Below, piece after piece: positions 1 through 6,570 of a stretch of DNA of 41,640 nt; the stretch's first letter is position 1, and every line of letters starts with the position of its first letter. The DNA is taken from the IMG/VR virus record IMGVR_UViG_3300033553_000404, positions 1 to 41,640 of that record, one strand, 5' to 3'. Origin of the DNA: a virus. The notes beneath the pieces are model-generated. The model was not told the DNA's origin, did not search any database, and was given only the letters and a program-made list of their open reading frames with translations. A program made the position numbers and the translations under genes.

Positions 1-141
1 TATATAACTTCACTTCTTCTTTTTTAATATCTTTACTTTTGTTCTTCAATTATGAATTATAAGATACATATTTCAGTTTTCAAACTTATAATTTTTATTT
101 ATATAAATAGTTGTTCAAGTTTTAATTGCTGAGTTTTTTCA
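1..141. repeat. Terminal direct repeat, left copy
   Basis: The first 141 bases are identical to 41500-41640. The length equals a common maximum assembler k-mer (141), so this is best read as the overlap of a circular contig rather than a biological terminal repeat. The unique circle is then 41,499 bp. The S24-like gene reads through the join without interruption, which supports circularity or circular permutation. Confidence 0.95.
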
Positions 142-441
142 AACTACCCTTGTAACAAAAGTACATTGTATATCTGTTTCTATATATTCTCTAGGATATT
201 CTTGATTATCTCTTGATAAAGAAGTAAATCAATAAAAAGGTACTTTAATTTTTTCTAATCACTTTATATAATTAAAGTCTTCGTCTATACATCATAGTTT
301 AATTAGTTTATTTAATCTATCATATAATTTTTGAGGATGATTAATATCTAGTATTTTTTGTATATCTTTTATTTTAAAGTCCCTTATTTTATTATCTTTA
401 ATAAAATCTAGTAGATTATTTAATTTTGTATCTTTGTACAT
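1..441 (-). CDS. LexA/S24-like regulator, N-terminal part (continues across the circular join to 41431)
   Basis: Starting at ATG 441 and continuing from position 1 to 41499, this gene ends at TAA 41431-41433, giving 169 aa. The N-terminal half (LDFIKDNKIRDFKIKDIQ, then a predicted second helix with DRLNKLIKLG) looks like a winged-helix DNA-binding region. The C-terminal half has the shape of an S24/LexA peptidase: VVGKNSAIKTG in the place of the GxSM serine loop, KVKILKK in the place of the catalytic lysine strand, and a closing ILGEVIKV. The serine loop is divergent, so autocleavage is uncertain. It lies two genes and a few small ORFs downstream of a Cro/CI-type HTH gene, as expected of a lysogeny or SOS-type control region. 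What else it could be: a non-cleaving Cro-like regulator. Glycines are mostly TGA. Confidence 0.5.
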
Positions 442-442
442 A

Positions 443-757
443 TTAATCTTTTATAAAATCTAAAACTTCTCAAGCTATCAGTCATTCCATTAATTCACAA
501 GTAGTAGTAGTTATTATTATTTGTGTATGTGGATGATGATTATCATTTAACCATTTAATTAATGGTTTACATAATTCAGTAAATTCTTTATGTTTTTTAT
601 CTAGTTCTTTTATATTATTTTCCATTTTTTGGTTTATTAAATTAATAAAATCATCGTAATCATCTCCCATATTACTATGAGTTATTACTCAGTCTTCAAT
701 TTCAAATCAAGATTCTTTTCAGAAATCATTTATATATGTTCATTGTATTTTTGACAT
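443..757 (-). CDS. Hypothetical protein, 104 aa
   Basis: ATG 757 to TAA 443. Acidic, mostly helical protein with a possible coiled coil in the middle (LINQKMENNIKELDKKHKEF) and a C-terminal hydrophobic stretch after a run of Thr (IIITTTT). Five in-frame TGA codons read as Gly. It ends 2 bp before the start of the S24-like gene, so the two are likely co-transcribed. No family recognised. Confidence 0.7.
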
Positions 758-801
758 AAATTATAAGTTAAATATTAAAGTAGTATAATTGTATTAGTTA
801 T

Positions 802-948
802 TTATTCATTAATTTTAAATTCTACAAATAAATTATCATCACTTCATTTTACTATTAGCTTTTGTAATGTTGGTAACATTGCTTTCGTTACTTTTAGCAT
901 ATATATATCATCTGTAAGTGAATCAAATTCTATTACTATCTTTTTCAT
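802..948 (-). CDS. Hypothetical protein, 48 aa
   Basis: ATG 948 to TAA 802. Small protein with alternating hydrophobic strands (MKKIVIEFDSLTDD, LFVEFKINE) around a helix; no family recognised. It has one TGA-Gly. Its start lies within a 36-bp sequence repeated exactly at 3182-3217. Confidence 0.6.
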
Positions 949-981
949 ACTCTTAAATTAATATATAAAGTTAGTTACTAA
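946..981. repeat. 36-bp direct repeat, copy 1 (other copy 3182-3217)
   Basis: The 36 bases from 946 (catactcttaaatt...) recur without mismatch at 3182-3217. Both copies cover the first bases of a small leftward gene and its upstream region, so a start region seems to have been duplicated with its module. Confidence 0.85.
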
Positions 982-991
982 ACCATTTCTT

Positions 992-1210
992 TTATTCATA
1001 TTTCTTTTTATTAAACTCATTATATAAACTTTTTAATGCTTTGTATGGTGTTTTTCAAACTACATATACATCTCTACCATTATCACTAACTGAATAGCAA
1101 AAATCATATGTTTCATATCAAGCATACCATAATCAATCTATACTACAATAAGAAATAGTTAAATCTCATCAATTATATGTTTTTGATAATTTTTTAATAA
1201 ATCTTTTCAT
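992..1210 (-). CDS. Hypothetical protein, 72 aa
   Basis: ATG 1210 to TAA 992. Small protein rich in Tyr and Lys: a basic N-terminus, then LTISYCSIDGLWYAGYETYD and a C-terminal basic helix (KALKSLYNEFNKKKYE). The fold could be a beta-beta-beta-alpha DNA-binding or Arc-like small domain, but no family is recognised. Gly residues GG, DG, AG and VG are TGA. The start region is part of a 41-bp repeat shared with 3347-3387. Confidence 0.65.
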
Positions 1211-1248
1211 ATCTTATTTAGTTAATAATTAATAACAGTTATATTATA
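1208..1248. repeat. 41-bp direct repeat, copy 1 (other copy 3347-3387)
   Basis: Forty-one identical bases cover a start codon (cat on the plus strand) and the upstream -10-like ATTATA in both copies. In the second copy this is followed by a full -35 (TTGCAA on the minus strand). Together with the 36-bp and 70-bp repeats it shows that this accessory region evolved by local duplication. Confidence 0.85.
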
Positions 1249-1537
1249 TCACTTTGTCTTTTATATTTTCTATTTCTTCTTGTAGTTCAAATATTTTAGC
1301 ACTAAGAAATTTAATTCTAATTAAATCAATAAATCAATCTGTGTTTCAATTTTCATTAAGTTCATTAGGTGTTATATTAAGTAATTCACATAGTTTATAT
1401 AATTCATTATTATGTATTTTTCTAATTCACATTTCTATATGAGCAATATTACATCTTTTTAGTCATAGTAGTTTTCAAAAATCAGTTTGACTTAATCAAG
1501 TTGCTTTTCTTATATTTTTAAATGTTTCTAAATTCAT
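1244..1537 (-). CDS. Cro/CI-type HTH transcriptional regulator, 97 aa
   Basis: ATG 1537 to TAA 1244. Residues 1-57 match the XRE helix-turn-helix fold: FKNIRKATGLSQTDFGKLLG, then LKRCNIAHIEMGIRKI and a fourth helix ELYKLCELLNITPNEL. The C-terminal part (residues 65-97) is a predicted coiled coil (LSAKIFELQEEIENIKDKV), probably for dimerisation. Glycines in TGL, GKLLG and MG are TGA. A well-formed promoter (1568-1596) lies immediately upstream. It may act with the S24-like gene as a lysis/lysogeny or plasmid-type control pair, though no operator was identified with certainty. Confidence 0.85.
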
Positions 1538-1567
1538 ATATATTTAATTAAAAACTAAATTACTATA

Positions 1568-1596
1568 ATTATATCACTTTGTTTAATTTATTGCAA
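1568..1596 (-). promoter_or_regulatory. Promoter for the HTH regulator
   Basis: On the minus strand: -35 TTGCAA (1591-1596), 17-bp spacer, -10 TATAAT (1568-1573). It is one of a family of near-identical promoters in this genome with an AT-rich stretch upstream of the -35. Confidence 0.8.
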
Positions 1597-1620
1597 ATAT
1601 TCACTATAATTTATTTAATT

Positions 1621-2169
1621 TTACTTCTTATAAACAAATTCCCATTTATATCATCAGGCAGTTTTTCTAAGTCCATTACAACACATTGATATATTTCATT
1701 GATGTATTAATACTATATTCATAACTTCTTTTGCACTATTCCAAGTTTTAATAAATTTCCCTTGTTTGTCATACTGATTTACTTTTTTATCATTTAAATC
1801 ACATCTTCCTAATTTTGAAGCTCTTATGTGTCTTCATTTTTTAACACAATCTTGAATATTTTGTTTTTGTGTTCATAAAAACAAGTTATCTACATTATTA
1901 TTACTTGGATTATCATCTTTATGACAGACACACATTTTAGGGTTATTTATATCTAATCATAAAAATTCTTGTGCTACTAATCTGTGAATATATAATTTTT
2001 TTCATCTTTTTGATTTATAAAATAATTCTACAACACAATATCATAATCTTGTTATACAATTTTTCATTTCTTTTGTTTTTCAAGTCCTATTAAAATTTAA
2101 ATTTTTTACATTTCATAAATTACTAATTTGATAATTTTTATATCAATGTATATCTTTCCAAATTTCCAT
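1621..2169 (-). CDS. NUMOD4-HNH homing endonuclease, 182 aa
   Basis: ATG 2169 to TAA 1621. The N-terminal NUMOD4 motif is WKDIHGYKNYQISNLGNVKN (residues 4-23). The HNH core runs from LYIHRLVAQEFL through CVCHKDDNPSNNNVDNL to LGTQKQN (about residues 58-103). A C-terminal NUMOD1-type helix-turn-helix module (VNQYDKQGKFIKTWNSAKEV, residues 132-151) binds DNA in this family. Such proteins cut a specific site and spread the gene by repair. Several family glycines are TGA. It is preceded by a structured leader with an intrinsic terminator (2187-2266) and is a relative of the gene at 21459-22040; both share the same 24 bases across the start. Confidence 0.9.
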
Positions 2170-2186
2170 AATTAAATAAATTAAAA

Positions 2187-2266
2187 ACTCTTACTTGCAG
2201 GCTGTCTCGCTAAAGGAAACCTGCAAATAAGAGTCTATAATTGCGAGACATTTAATTCCTTTAGCT
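2187..2266 (-). promoter_or_regulatory. Structured leader with terminator whose loop is complementary to the RNA 5' end
   Basis: On the minus strand a 15-bp hairpin (arms 2220-2234 and 2187-2201, one mismatch) with an 18-base loop is followed by a U-run, then by the HNH start codon. The loop contains TTCCTTTAGC and GCGAGACA. Both have perfect complements nearer the 5' end: GCTAAAGGAA (2256-2265) and TGTCTCGC (2243-2250). The upstream promoter places transcription start near 2266, so the antisense segment is the first thing transcribed. Pairing of the 5' end with the loop would form a pseudoknot and could make termination conditional. Confidence 0.7.
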
Positions 2267-2272
2267 ATATAA

Positions 2273-2300
2273 ATTATAGTCAGATTATGTTAAAAATCAA
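2273..2300 (-). promoter_or_regulatory. Promoter for the HNH leader
   Basis: On the minus strand: -35 TTGATT (2295-2300), 16-bp spacer, -10 TATAAT (2273-2278). Confidence 0.75.
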
Positions 2301-2370
2301 ATTATATTTTCTTTCTAATGTAGGAATAAATCTCAAACTCAATAGCTCTTTCATTATTCTTAAGATATTT
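2301..2370. repeat. 70-bp direct repeat, copy 1 (other copy 3418-3487)
   Basis: The 3' end of the 54-aa gene at 2302-2466 is repeated at 3418-3487 with one difference (A versus G) in 70 bases. Confidence 0.9.
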
Positions 2371-2466
2371 AGGAAGTTTAGAAATTGCCCACATTCTTAA
2401 TTTAGTCTTATCTTCTTCATTTAAGTTATTGTATTTATCGTGTGAGAGTTCTTTATTATTTTCCAT
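2302..2466 (-). CDS. Hypothetical protein, 54 aa
   Basis: ATG 2466 to TAA 2302. Charged helical protein (LSHDKYNNLNEEDKTKLRMW, then a C-terminal AIEFEIYSYIRKKI). It has no glycine and therefore no TGA. Its 3' end has been duplicated as an orphan fragment at 3418-3486. No family recognised. Confidence 0.65.
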   Translation of the reverse strand: MENNKELSHDKYNNLNEEDKTKLRMWAISKLPKYLKNNERAIEFEIYSYIRKKI

Positions 2467-2468
2467 AA

Positions 2469-2735
2469 TTATTTAAAAGTAATTCTTATTAAATATTGGT
2501 TTAATCAGTTACTAGATTTTTTATCCAATTTATTCATTGCATTAACAAAAATATAATCTTCAAATGGTTTATTTATGAATATATCTCTCATATCTTTAAT
2601 AGATGCTTTTGTATTTAACTCAATTGATAGTATATCATTTTCCATTGAGTGTATCTCATAAGATATATATTCTTCTACTTTTTTTAGGTCTTTTTCAAAT
2701 CTTTTTCAAAGTTCTATTAATTTAATTATATCCAT
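2469..2735 (-). CDS. Hypothetical protein, 88 aa
   Basis: ATG 2735 to TAA 2469. Predicted helical, with a coiled-coil N-terminus (LIELGKRFEKDLKKVEEYIS) and a mixed C-terminus. Two TGA-Gly. The stop is 2 bp from the next start, which suggests translational coupling in the small-gene operon 2302-2901. No family recognised. Confidence 0.65.
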
Positions 2736-2754
2736 ATCTTTTTATTATTAAATA

Positions 2755-2901
2755 CTAGTATCTTCATACACAAAATGCAGGTACTTCTCAAATAGGAGTA
2801 AACATAAATTTATAACAATATCATACTTTAAAGTATAAAAACACCATAACAATTATAAACAACAATACTAAATACCAATTTTCTTTTAATTCTTCTATCA
2901 T
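2755..2901 (-). CDS. Small single-pass membrane protein, 48 aa
   Basis: ATG 2901 to TAG 2755. An acidic N-terminus is followed by one clear transmembrane helix (WYLVLLFIIVMVFLYFKVG, residues 9-27) and a short tail ending in CVGRY. It is the first gene after the promoter at 2931-2959. Its role is unknown; superinfection exclusion or host-envelope modification are possibilities, by inference only. Confidence 0.6.
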
Positions 2902-2930
2902 AACTCTTTATTAATAAGTAAAGTAATATA

Positions 2931-2959
2931 ATTATATAGGAAAGTTTGATTTATTGCAA
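2931..2959 (-). promoter_or_regulatory. Promoter for the 2901-2302 operon
   Basis: On the minus strand: -35 TTGCAA (2954-2959), 17-bp spacer, -10 TATAAT (2931-2936). Confidence 0.75.
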
Positions 2960-3046
2960 ATAATCACTATGTTTTTATAATTTTTTATTAATATTAATTC
3001 TTCTATTATTTTATTATATTTTAGTATCTTTTTCATATTCTATAAA

Positions 3047-3184
3047 TTAATTAATAATTTTAGCTCAAAAATATTTAATATCTCTTATTTGATGACTTAT
3101 TAATCTAGTTTTATCTACTCTTTGAAATCAATTAATAAAGACTTCTTTCTCGTATAATCTTTTATATATTTCATTTTCCTTCAT
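3047..3184 (-). CDS. Hypothetical protein, 45 aa
   Basis: ATG 3184 to TAA 3047. Small basic protein (KRLYEKEVFINGFQRVDKTR). Two TGA-Gly. Its start lies in the second copy of the 36-bp repeat. No family recognised. Confidence 0.5.
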
Positions 3185-3217
3185 ACTCTTAAATTAATAT
3201 ATAAAGTTAGTTACTAA
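3182..3217. repeat. 36-bp direct repeat, copy 2
   Basis: Exact copy of 946-981. Confidence 0.85.
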
Positions 3218-3349
3218 TTATAAATCGTAAATATTCTCTAGCCGTTCATCAAGCATTTTTTTATTTGATTTAATATAACTAAAATCACTTTCAAATATAA
3301 AATTATACATTTCTTCTTTTAATTTTTCAAATTTTTCTCTTTTCTCCAT
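3218..3349 (-). CDS. Hypothetical protein, 43 aa
   Basis: ATG 3349 to TAA 3218. Highly charged helix (EKREKFEKLKEEMYNFIFES). No glycine. It follows a good promoter (3382-3410). No family recognised. Confidence 0.5.
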   Translation of the reverse strand: MEKREKFEKLKEEMYNFIFESDFSYIKSNKKMLDERLENIYDL

Positions 3350-3387
3350 ATCTTATTTAGTTAATAATTAATAACAGTTATATTATA
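3347..3387. repeat. 41-bp direct repeat, copy 2
   Basis: Exact copy of 1208-1248; it carries the start codon of the 43-aa gene and the -10 element. Confidence 0.85.
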
Positions 3388-3410
3388 CACCTTTGTTTAA
3401 TTTATTGCAA
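3382..3410 (-). promoter_or_regulatory. Promoter for the 43-aa gene
   Basis: On the minus strand: -35 TTGCAA (3405-3410), 17-bp spacer, -10 TATAAT (3382-3387). Confidence 0.75.
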
Positions 3411-3417
3411 ATATTCA

Positions 3418-3486
3418 ATTATATTTTCTTTCTAATGTAGGAGTAAATCTCAAACTCAATAGCTCTTTCATTATTCTTAAGATATT
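3418..3486 (-). pseudogene. Orphan 3' fragment duplicated from the 54-aa gene
   Basis: It encodes KYLKNNERAIEFEIYSYIRK and the same C-terminal end as the gene at 2302-2466, with a TAA stop, but has no start codon. It begins directly at the stop codon of the 131-aa gene (3487). This is a remnant of a local duplication that also carried the promoter downstream of it. Confidence 0.75.
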
Positions 3487-3882
3487 TTATTTATTTAAAA
3501 ATTCTTGTATCCATTCTTTTTGAATTTCAGTTGTATTTTCAAATTTGTAATTCATAGAAGTTAACCAATCATAAAATTTTCAATATGGTGTTTTAAATAA
3601 ATCATAACAATTACATTCTTCATTTGGATAATGTCTGATTCAATACATACAAATATATTTCCGTTCTCCATATCAACTAATTTTTTGTCTAAATTCTTTT
3701 ATACTTGTCCGTTTTCAACTAAATAAACATCTTTTCGTATCTATATCAAATATTTCTACTAAAGGCATTTTATCATTTATCATACTTGTTAATGCTTCTT
3801 TTTGTCATTCTGTAATAGGTATTTCTCTATCATCATTTAATATTACATTCCAATCTCTTATATTATGTGTTATATCTGTCAT
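3487..3882 (-). CDS. Hypothetical protein, 131 aa
   Basis: ATG 3882 to TAA 3487. Contains IFDIDTKRCLFSGKRTSIKE and a Cys-rich middle (KYICMYGIRHYPNEECNCYD), which could bind a metal, then an aromatic C-terminus (KFYDWLTSMNYKFE). TGA encodes Gly throughout. No family recognised. Confidence 0.65.
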
Positions 3883-3903
3883 ATAAATAAATTAATAAAT
3901 AAA

Positions 3904-4584
3904 CTAACATCTTCATATTTGGGGTTTTTTAGTTTCTATTTGTGTTTTTATTCAAGCAACTATTCAAGCTATATTATAATAAAACTTTTCAGCAGATTTA
4001 AAATATTGTTTTTGGTACTCATTGCTTAAATCATATATTTTGGTTATAAACTCTCAATAATTTCAATTAAATCATTTTATATCATCTAATTTTCATTTTA
4101 TAAGTTTTCAATATTGTCTTTGTTTTTTTATTGTATCATCAATTATTCACATATTACAAGTTTTTAAACTTTCTATTATTATATTTATCTCTTCATTTCA
4201 AAAACTTGTTTTTGTTATTTCGGTAGAAATAATTACTTCTTTTATTTCTTCTATATTTATCTTATCTTTACTTAACTTATCTATACTTATCTTATCTTGG
4301 TTATTGTTTTCATTAACCATAGGTTTTATTATTTCATTAACCATAGGTTTTCTTTTAGTTCATTTTGGTCTTCATCAAGCCATTCAACCATTAACTTTAT
4401 TTTCTATATTATCAACATCAACACTCATAAGATTAAAATAAACCTTGTTTATTCATAATAAATCATCTCAATTATTTGTAAAAATTGATTTAATTAATTT
4501 TCAAGCATCATCATCATTCATAGTTTCAAATAATTCAGCATACTTATTTGGTATTCTTATTATTTGTCATTTTGTTTTAACCAT
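3904..4584 (-). CDS. DUF6291-like phage protein, 226 aa
   Basis: ATG 4584 to TAG 3904. The first 75 residues resemble the DUF6291 domain of phage proteins: LFETMNDDDAGKLIKSIFTN, then VYFNLMSVDVDNIENKV and the basic GGMAGGRPKGTKRKP turn. The middle is a charged linker with a tandem KPMVNE repeat and many DK/SK pairs. The C-terminal 90 residues are helical (IIDDTIKKQRQYGKLIKGKL). Proteins of this type often sit near replication genes, but the function is unknown. The gene is preceded by the elaborate leader at 4611-4762. Confidence 0.65.
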
Positions 4585-4610
4585 AGGTTATTAAAATTAA
4601 ACAATAAAAA

Positions 4611-4762
4611 GCCCCTAGCTTAAAGTTGAGAGGCTAGGAGCAATTTATTTTATATGTCTTTTTATTTCTAGTAAGCACCCACCAAGCTCTCAACTTCCTA
4701 ATGGCAACCTACTAGAACATACTAAAAATTTTAAAAGAACATATAAACTAGACATTGCTAGT
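4611..4762 (-). promoter_or_regulatory. Multi-stem structured leader ending in a loop-complementary terminator
   Basis: On the minus strand the terminator hairpin (arms 4633-4641 and 4611-4619, then a U-run) has a 13-base loop containing CTCTCAACTT. The complement AAGTTGAGAG lies upstream (4687-4696). That segment is enclosed by two nested stems: TTTATATGT/ACATATAAA (4739-4747 with 4649-4657) and TTCTAGTA/TACTAGAA (4710-4717 with 4666-4673). A further small hairpin, ACTAG/CTAGT, lies near the 5' end. The arrangement looks like a riboswitch or attenuator expression platform. Confidence 0.7.
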
Positions 4763-4768
4763 ACTGTA

Positions 4769-4796
4769 ATTATATATTATATCTTTTAAAAATCAA
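4769..4796 (-). promoter_or_regulatory. Leftward promoter for the DUF6291-like leader
   Basis: On the minus strand: -35 TTGATT (4791-4796), 16-bp spacer, -10 TATAAT (4769-4774). It is divergent from the rightward promoter at 4814-4841. Confidence 0.7.
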
Positions 4797-4813
4797 GTTT
4801 ATTTTTTATTTAC

Positions 4814-4841
4814 TTGAAATTATTAAGGAAGTGGGTAGAAT
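4814..4841 (+). promoter_or_regulatory. Rightward promoter for the 47-aa and 46-aa genes
   Basis: -35 TTGAAA (4814-4819), 16-bp spacer, -10 TAGAAT (4836-4841). Confidence 0.55.
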
Positions 4842-4870
4842 AGAAGTACTTATTTTTTAATTATAAAGTT

Positions 4871-5014
4871 ATGTACTCAGAAGAAGTAACTGAAATTATG
4901 TATAAAATATTTCCTTTATTGGATGAATTATCAGAACATATTAAAGAATGAACTTTTTGATTAGCTAATTGAGAATTTAAAGTTAAATTTAATAAAAAAT
5001 ATTCAGAATTATAA
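4871..5014 (+). CDS. Hypothetical protein, 47 aa
   Basis: ATG 4871 to TAA 5012. Reads MYSEEVTEIMYKIFPLLDEL followed by a Gly-containing C-terminus in which three glycines are TGA. First gene of the rightward strand. No family recognised. Confidence 0.55.
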
Positions 5015-5018
5015 TAAT

Positions 5019-5159
5019 ATGTTTTCAATATTAGAAAGAGAAAATAAAGATGATATAAAATTATTTTCAAAAGTAAATCGGATAAACCAATATTGAATAA
5101 AATATAAAGGTATAATAATTTGGAAATATAAAAATAGTTATTTGATTTTTTTAAGATAA
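5019..5159 (+). CDS. Hypothetical protein, 46 aa
   Basis: ATG 5019 to TAA 5157. Basic N-terminus and strand-rich C-terminus (IKYKGIIIWKYKNSYLIFLR). It follows the previous gene by 4 bp and is followed by a strong terminator. No family recognised. Confidence 0.5.
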
Positions 5160-5190
5160 TAAATATAATAAATACACAGGCTTTGACTAG

Positions 5191-5224
5191 AAAAAACACC
5201 AATATCAAAATGTTGGTGTTTTTT
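5191..5224. terminator. Bidirectional intrinsic terminator
   Basis: Perfect 12-bp stem (5191-5202 with 5213-5224) with a 10-base loop, A-run on one side and T-run on the other. It separates the two-gene unit from the main early operon. Confidence 0.85.
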
Positions 5225-5234
5225 TGTTGATTAT

Positions 5235-5263
5235 TTGCATTATTTTTAAGTTTGTGGTAAAAT
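5235..5263 (+). promoter_or_regulatory. Early rightward promoter
   Basis: -35 TTGCAT (5235-5240), 17-bp spacer, -10 TAAAAT (5258-5263). The preceding GATTATTTGCATTATTTT stretch recurs before the promoter at 10570-10598. Confidence 0.75.
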
Positions 5264-5270
5264 ATATATG

Positions 5271-5345
5271 CTTCGAAAGAAGATTGCCGAAACGACCTCT
5301 TATAACCCCCTCTGAGATAATATCAAGATGAGGGATTGGTTGTAG
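5271..5345 (+). promoter_or_regulatory. Structured 5' leader of the early operon
   Basis: Predicted transcription start is near 5270. The RNA would begin with a 4-bp GAAA-tetraloop hairpin (5271-5282). A 12-bp stem follows: TATAACC+CCCTC (5301-5312) with GAGGG (5330-5334), a 3-base bulge and GGTTGTA (5338-5344). No U-run follows, so this is a structured leader or stability element rather than a terminator. Ligand or partner unknown. Confidence 0.5.
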
Positions 5346-5368
5346 GATTATTAATTAATAAATAAAGT

Positions 5369-5590
5369 ATGAAAGTTAATGATTATATTACGGTTTTACC
5401 TTCTTATTTTCAATGAAAATGATGATTAAAAAGTTATTTGTATATAGTAAAGTATAGTAGTAATGAATATAAAATATCTTATTGATGAGTTTATTCAACT
5501 GATTGAAAATCATTATTAGAATGATTAAGATTAATGTATGAATATCTAATTGATAATGGTTTGTTAATATGAAAAAATGCTAAAATATAA
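5369..5590 (+). CDS. Hypothetical protein, 73 aa
   Basis: ATG 5369 to TAA 5588. Strand-rich (SYLYIVKYSSNEYKISYGGV) with a C-terminal helix. Glycines are nearly all TGA, including two TGA-TGA pairs. First gene after the early promoter and leader. No family recognised. Confidence 0.65.
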
Positions 5591-5804
5591 TTTGTCAATA
5601 CATTTTATTCAATTAATTTAATAAAAACTTGCAATTAATTTAAATAAGAGTATACTATATCCATCTTAATTAATTAAAACTTAACTCAAACTTAAAACTT
5701 GATTAATAAGATATAGAGAAAAAATAAAACTATAAAGCTTACCAAAGATAATAGCAATAAAATAATCTCACAATAAATAGGTTAGTAGAATTTAAACTTA
5801 ATAT
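5591..5804. other. Intergenic region with promoter
   Basis: No ORF of note. It carries the promoter at 5629-5656 and a 150-base untranslated leader with no strong hairpin visible by eye. Confidence 0.6.
5629..5656 (+). promoter_or_regulatory. Promoter for the Rad52 operon
   Basis: -35 TTGCAA (5629-5634), 16-bp spacer, -10 TATACT (5651-5656). Confidence 0.7.
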
Positions 5805-6458
5805 ATGAAAGAATTAATAGAATTAAAAAAAGAACTTCCGTATAAGTGGAAAATACAAACTAAACCAAAAACAGATAAGAAATGAGTTTGTGTTGCATAT
5901 ATAGATAGTAGAGATGTACAAGACTTATTAGATGAAGTTTGTTGAGCTGATAAATGGCAAAATGAATTTTATGAAGTTAAAGGAAAAGTATTTTGTAAGA
6001 TTTGAATTAAAGTTTGAGATGATTGGGTTTGGAAGTCTGACTCTTGAGCTTTAGAAGAAAGTGAACATATAGACACAGAAACTACTAGTAAATGAGAAAC
6101 TAGTGATGCTTTTAAAAGAGCTTGAGTTCAATGGGGTATTGGTAGATTTCTTTATACAAAAGAGATGTATTGGATAACAGAAGAGGAATATAATGCAAAT
6201 AAATTTAAATTAACTGCTTATATAAATTCTAGAGATAATACAAAATCAAACACTCCTAAAACAGATGATAAACCTAAGAAATGGTTAAATTATGAAAGTT
6301 TCAAAGAAATAGTAGATGCTTGAAATACTGATAAAGTATCTATTTGGAAAGTTATTACAGAAGACTGATTTAGTTTAAGTAATAATGCAAAAATAGCTAT
6401 AACTAATTATTTGGAAACTTGAATTATAGCAAAAGATTTATTTTTTCCACCTAAATAA
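5805..6458 (+). CDS. Rad52/Rad22-family single-strand annealing protein, 217 aa
   Basis: ATG 5805 to TAA 6456. Phage recombinase that anneals complementary single strands during recombination-dependent replication and repair. Residues 27-120 carry the family hallmarks: VAYIDSRDVQDLLDEVCGAD, then the strand WKSDSGALEESEH and the signature TSKGETSDAFKRAGVQWG followed by IGRFLY. Glycines in SGA, KGE, RAG and others are TGA, which is strong evidence for code 25. The C-terminal third is a variable linker and helical tail, as usual in this family. It heads the early operon and is followed by a NinB-like gene; RusA (40813-41145) is the likely resolvase of the same pathway. Confidence 0.9.
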
Positions 6459-6459
6459 T

Positions 6460-6570
6460 ATGGATAATTACGATAACACACAGAAAGATAGATATAATGA
6501 AGAGATAATTAATGAAAGTTTTGAGAATTATTTAGAGGAATTTAATAATATAATTTATGATAGGGAATAA
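6460..6570 (+). CDS. Hypothetical acidic peptide, 36 aa
   Basis: ATG 6460 to TAA 6568. Very acidic (EEIINESFENYLEEFNN) with no glycine. It begins 1 bp after the Rad52 stop and overlaps the next gene by 14 bp, so it is probably translated by coupling. No family recognised. Confidence 0.5.
   Translation: MDNYDNTQKDRYNEEIINESFENYLEEFNNIIYDRE

Noticed and set aside
1-141. True terminal repeat of a linear phage genome
   Set aside because: The length equals a usual assembler k-mer and a gene reads through the join; a circular assembly overlap is simpler.
482-670. Separate 62-aa gene
   Set aside because: It is the internal TGA-free part of the 104-aa gene 443-757; the frame continues on both sides through TGA.
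2932-3036. Leftward 34-codon ORF (ATG 3036 to TAA 2932)
   Set aside because: It lies over the -35/-10 promoter at 2931-2959 and has unconvincing composition, so the promoter is the better explanation.
4861-5208. Long minus-strand open frame of 115 codons
   Set aside because: It is antisense to two rightward genes and a terminator; hydrophobic content is an artefact of AT-rich DNA.
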